From Streptomyces fulvoviolaceus (lineage in GTDB: Bacteria; Actinomycetota; Actinomycetes; Streptomycetales; Streptomycetaceae): a DNA stretch of 64,000 nucleotides. This document shows, in pieces, positions 60,869 through 64,000 of the stretch (position 1 is the first letter of the stretch; each line of letters starts with the position of its first letter). Made by a program: the position numbers and the translations under genes. The notes under the pieces were generated by a model. That model saw only the letters and a list, made by a program, of their open reading frames with translations. It made no database searches and was not told the origin of the DNA. The stretch is taken from NCBI RefSeq assembly GCF_000718165.1, contig NZ_JOEY01000016.1, positions 1 to 64,000 on the forward strand. The letters run 5' to 3'.

Positions 60869-62854
60869 ATGAGCGTCACCCGTACGTCCGCCCGGCTGCG
60901 TCCCAGATCGGTCCGGGCGAAGATCGTCTCCCTGCTCATGCTGCCCATCGTGTCCCTCATGGCGCTGTGGGGATTCGCCGCCGTGACGACCGCGTCCAGC
61001 ATCGGTGACACCGAGAACGCCAAGGACGTCAACTCCGAACTGCTCACCCCCGTCGGCGACTTCGTCACCGCGCTGCAGACCGAGCGGACCGCGGCGCTCA
61101 AGCGGGCTGCCGCGCCGGCGGAGTTCACCGCCGCGCGCAAGGCCACCGATGAGGCCTCCGCCGCTCTGCTGGACGGCATCAACGCCTCCAGCTCGGACGC
61201 GGCGCTCCTCGACGCGAGCCTGCCGGAGCGCATCGACAAGCTGAAGGCGGACACGGGTTCGCTCTCGGAGCTGCGCACCGCGGCGACCGGGAAGCCGGGG
61301 GCGGCCTCGGCGACGTACACGAAGTACACCGCGATCATCGAGCACGGTTTCTCCGTCACCGGTGCGCTCACCGGGGACCGCGGCACGGATGCCGCGTCCG
61401 AGGCGCGCGTGGTGCTCGAACTGAGCCGTGCGCGCGAGGCGGTGGCGCAGGAGCAGGCGCTGCTGGACGCCGCCGCCGCGGGCGGGGAGCTGGGCCGCGA
61501 GCAGTACGCGCTGTTCGTCGGCGCCGTGGCCACCCAGCGGGAGCTGCTGGAGCCGGCGGTCGCCGATCTGAACGTCGAGCACCGGACGGCGTACCGGAAG
61601 ACCCTGGACGGCGACGGGTACGCGCGCGTGCAGGCCGTGGAGAACCAGGTGCGCAAGGCCGGTCCCGGTACGGCGGCCGTGTCCGGGTCCGCCCTCGCGG
61701 GCTGGGAGACCTCGTCCGCCGCCGTGCTCAAGGGGCTGACCTCCGCCGAGTCGGCGGCCGGTACGGGCGCCACGGCCAAGGCCAACCCGTTCGGCTGGGA
61801 CACGCTCGGCGCCTCCGGGGTCGCGGTGGTGCTCGGTCTGGTCGGCGTGCTGCTGTCGCTGCTCGTGTCCGTCCTCGTCGGCCGCGGCCTCATCGTCGAA
61901 CTCCTCGACCTGCGCAACTCCGCCCTGGAGGTGGCCGGTCGGCGTCTGCCGCAGGCCATGCGCAAGCTGCACGCCGGACAGGGCGTCGACATCGACGCCG
62001 AGGCCCCCATGCGGCGCCTGGTCGGCGACGAACTCGCGCAGGTCGGCACCGCCCTCACCGCGGTCCAGCGGGCCGCGCTCAAGGCCGCCTCCGAGCGCGC
62101 CGAACTGCTCAGCGGGATCTCCGGGGTGTACGTCTCCCTCGCGCGCCGCAGCCAGGTGCTGCTGCACCGTCAGCTGGACCTGCTCGACGCGCTGGCGCAG
62201 CGCCAGCAGGACCCCGTGGAGCTGCAGGACCTGTACCGCGTCGACTACCTGGCCACCCGGATGCGCCGTCACTCCGAGAGCCTGCTGATCCTGTCCGGCA
62301 TCGCGCCCGGCCGCGGCTGGCGGGACCCGATCCAGCTGGCGGACGTGCTGCGGGCGGCGGTCGCCGAGATCGAGAACTCGTCCCGGGTGCAGATCTGGGC
62401 CGTGCCCCGGGTGTCCGTGGTGGGCGGCTCGGTGGCCGACGTGATCCACCTGCTCGCCGAACTGGTCGAGAACGCGACGGCGTTCTCCCCGCCGAGCACC
62501 AAGGTGCAGCTGAAGGCCGCGAGGATGCGCGACGGCGTCCTCATCGAGGTCGAGGACAGCGGCTTCGGCATGAACGAGGACGCCCTCGCCGACGCCAACC
62601 GCAAGATCCAGTCCGAGAAGGTCGACCTCCTCGACGCCAAGCAGATCGGCCTGTTCGTGGTCAACCGGCTGCGCGAGCGGCAGGGTCTGCGGGTCGAGGT
62701 CCGCGCCTCGCCGAGCGGCGGCGTGACCGCGGCCGTGTTCATCCCCGAAGGGCTGATCCGGGACGACATGCCGGTGGCCGAAGAGGCGCACCGGGGACGC
62801 GGGTTGGCGCCCGCGTCCGCGCTGATCCAGCAGCAGCGGATCGCCGGCGCCTGA
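60869..62854 (+). CDS. CvnA-type sensor histidine kinase (nitrate/nitrite-sensor-like)
   Basis: This is a 661-residue kinase of the actinomycete conservon type. A first helix (about 22-40) starts a large extracellular NIT-like sensor (45-310, helical), and a second helix (about 318-345) follows. A cytoplasmic dimerisation/phospho-acceptor region carries RMRRHSESLLILSG with a candidate His, then the HATPase_c motifs ELVENATAFSPP and VEDSGFGM. The cvnBCD genes that normally follow (roadblock, DUF742, GTPase) are absent. The next gene is an amidase, so this is an orphan. Confidence 0.9.
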   Translation: MSVTRTSARLRPRSVRAKIVSLLMLPIVSLMALWGFAAVTTASSIGDTENAKDVNSELLTPVGDFVTALQTERTAALKRAAAPAEFTAARKATDEASAALLDGINASSSDAALLDASLPERIDKLKADTGSLSELRTAATGKPGAASATYTKYTAIIEHGFSVTGALTGDRGTDAASEARVVLELSRAREAVAQEQALLDAAAAGGELGREQYALFVGAVATQRELLEPAVADLNVEHRTAYRKTLDGDGYARVQAVENQVRKAGPGTAAVSGSALAGWETSSAAVLKGLTSAESAAGTGATAKANPFGWDTLGASGVAVVLGLVGVLLSLLVSVLVGRGLIVELLDLRNSALEVAGRRLPQAMRKLHAGQGVDIDAEAPMRRLVGDELAQVGTALTAVQRAALKAASERAELLSGISGVYVSLARRSQVLLHRQLDLLDALAQRQQDPVELQDLYRVDYLATRMRRHSESLLILSGIAPGRGWRDPIQLADVLRAAVAEIENSSRVQIWAVPRVSVVGGSVADVIHLLAELVENATAFSPPSTKVQLKAARMRDGVLIEVEDSGFGMNEDALADANRKIQSEKVDLLDAKQIGLFVVNRLRERQGLRVEVRASPSGGVTAAVFIPEGLIRDDMPVAEEAHRGRGLAPASALIQQQRIAGA

Positions 62855-63009
62855 CGCACTCCTCCGGATCTCCACATCTCCACGAGGAATTCATGTGGCC
62901 CCTGGTGTAAATGAGATGGAAGTGACCAGTAGGGTCGATTGATAGTTCAAGCACCGCCCGTCGGGCTCCGCTCGGTGCTGTTCCTCAACTGAGCTGGAAG
63001 GTCACTTCC

Positions 63010-64000
63010 GTGTCAACCACCCCACATGGTCCCTCCTCTTCCTCCCACCGCCGCAAGACGCCCCTCTCCCGCCGCGGTGTGATCGGCGCCGCCGGAGCGG
63101 TGGCCGCCGGTGCGGCACTGACGCCGGTGGTCTTCGCGGCCACGGAGTCGGACAGTACGGACAACTCCTCGGCGGCTTCCGGTGATTCGGGTACGACGCC
63201 GCAGAAGTTCCCGGCCACCCGCACCGAGGCCGCCACCGGCACCGCCGGGACCGCCACCGCCTTCGCCGCCTCCTACGTCGGCGTCCGCTGGACCGGCGCG
63301 GCGGACGGCGCCGGGATCAAGTTCACCGACGGCGACGCGGCGGGCTCCTGGAAGCCGGCGGCCGGCGGCTGCGCGACCGTCGAGGGCGGGGGTACGGCCC
63401 TGGTGGCGGCCCAGAACGCCACGGGTTACGCCCTGAAGGTCCCGGACGGCGCGGACGCCGTGCGCTCGCTGGCGATCGACACCACCGACGGGTCCGCCCG
63501 CACCTTCGAGGTGCCGTCGGAGCCCACCCGCGTGCGTGGCGTCGGCTACCTCTCGCGCCCGGCCTGGGGCGCCGACGAGGCCAAGCGGTACAAGGACGGC
63601 AAGGTCAACTCGCCCGAGACGTACTACCCGTTGCAGACGATCACCGTCCACCACACGGACACGCCCAACGCCGACCCCGACCCGGCCGCGACCATCCGCG
63701 CGATCTACGAGTACCACGCGGTCACCCTCGACTGGGGCGACATCGGCTACCACTTCCTCATCGACGAGGCCGGCACCGTCTACGAGGGCCGCTACTCCGG
63801 CGACGACGTCATCCCCGCCTTCGACACCGACGGCAACCTGGTCACCGCCTTCCACACCGCCGGCTTCAACTCCGGCAACCTCGGCATCGCCCTCCTCGGC
63901 AACCTGGTCGACCAGGCTCCGACGGACGCGGCCAAGGCCTCGCTGACCCGTCTGATCAAGGTGATCTCCCGCTTCAAGGGCCTCGACCCGCAGGGGAAGA
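63010..64000 (+). CDS. Tat-exported N-acetylmuramoyl-L-alanine amidase (PGRP-type), truncated by the window end
   Basis: This is a secreted peptidoglycan amidase. GTG at 63010 has GGAAGG upstream. The N-terminus has twin arginines (SRRGVIG, Arg21-Arg22) followed by a hydrophobic stretch and AATES, so the Tat path is likely. After a Ser/Thr linker (about 45-70) and a beta-rich domain, the PGRP/amidase_2 domain begins near residue 178 with RPAWGADEAKRY, ITVHHTDTPNADP (zinc-ligand His) and GYHFLIDEAGTVYEGR. The coding sequence is open at 64000, so the C-terminal repeats or binding domain are not seen. Confidence 0.92.
   Translation, partial: MSTTPHGPSSSSHRRKTPLSRRGVIGAAGAVAAGAALTPVVFAATESDSTDNSSAASGDSGTTPQKFPATRTEAATGTAGTATAFAASYVGVRWTGAADGAGIKFTDGDAAGSWKPAAGGCATVEGGGTALVAAQNATGYALKVPDGADAVRSLAIDTTDGSARTFEVPSEPTRVRGVGYLSRPAWGADEAKRYKDGKVNSPETYYPLQTITVHHTDTPNADPDPAATIRAIYEYHAVTLDWGDIGYHFLIDEAGTVYEGRYSGDDVIPAFDTDGNLVTAFHTAGFNSGNLGIALLGNLVDQAPTDAAKASLTRLIKVISRFKGLDPQGK

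Noticed and set aside
59810..62875. A minus-strand frame of about 1020 codons opposite the MHYT and kinase genes.
   Set aside because: It runs through two clear plus-strand genes and the gap between them, with shadow-like composition and no motif.

Overview
The window is a piece of Streptomyces chromosome. GC content is very high, with almost every third codon position G or C. GTG starts and GTGA/ATGA stop-start overlaps are common. Several genes are actinomycete- or Streptomyces-specific: an SsgA-like sporulation protein, SepX/GlpR, RpfB, a bacterial protein O-mannosyltransferase, a DUF1876 protein and a CvnA-type histidine kinase. From memory, the gene order resembles the S. coelicolor core interval that runs from the fructose PTS gene down to ispE. 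There is no prophage, transposon, CRISPR array or biosynthetic cluster. No stretch longer than about 300 bp lacks a gene; the longest gaps (12117-12393, 53110-53365, 58109-58399) are described.

Layout. 1-7,400: fructose PTS permease, two small or unknown Streptomyces proteins, an L,D-transpeptidase lipoprotein, a P1 peptidase and LtrA. 7,371-7,931: a decayed pyruvate-formate-lyase activase remnant. 8,200-17,700: MscL, a SAF-domain protein, MTA phosphorylase, a zinc-ribbon protein with a CIRCE-like operator (orthologous in layout to the mycobacterial chaperone Ruc), an MFS pump, a K+/H+ antiporter, a penicillin-acylase-type hydrolase and 5-formyl-THF cyclo-ligase. 17,801-23,358: galU, a MoeA-like protein (Glp), moaC, mogA, a RimJ-type acetyltransferase and sepX/glpR. 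Apart from the inserted moaC-mogA pair this is the actinobacterial galU-glp-rimJ-glpR neighbourhood, a cell-division module. It is followed by tRNA-Ala(CGC).

23,600-42,800 is the more accessory half. It holds MFS and GNAT genes, exonuclease III, a MerR regulator divergent from a three-gene Baeyer-Villiger monooxygenase/hydrolase/SDR operon, a tricorn-type protease, a TetR-MMPL efflux pair with two matched operators, a MarR regulator, a cysteine hydrolase, a YbaK protein, a DMT transporter and a serine hydrolase. 42,800-46,400: the organic-peroxide pair ohr/ohrR, then a three-gene ECF metal transporter whose promoter carries a site fitting the Nur (nickel) box.

46,500-64,000 is rich in cell-envelope genes: an SsgA-like protein, two tandem class B penicillin-binding proteins, Pmt, RsmI, TatD, RpfB, KsgA, IspE, a mixed ankyrin/HEAT-like protein, an MHYT membrane protein, an orphan CvnA-type kinase and a Tat-exported peptidoglycan amidase cut by the window end.

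The most interesting items are regulatory or modular. They are the CIRCE-Ruc pair, the Glp-SepX/GlpR module (with loss of a MoeA catalytic glutamate and a hairpin over the sepX start), the Nur-box ECF transporter with an apparently leaderless mRNA, and the twin TetR operators. All names from memory are labelled as inference in the entries.
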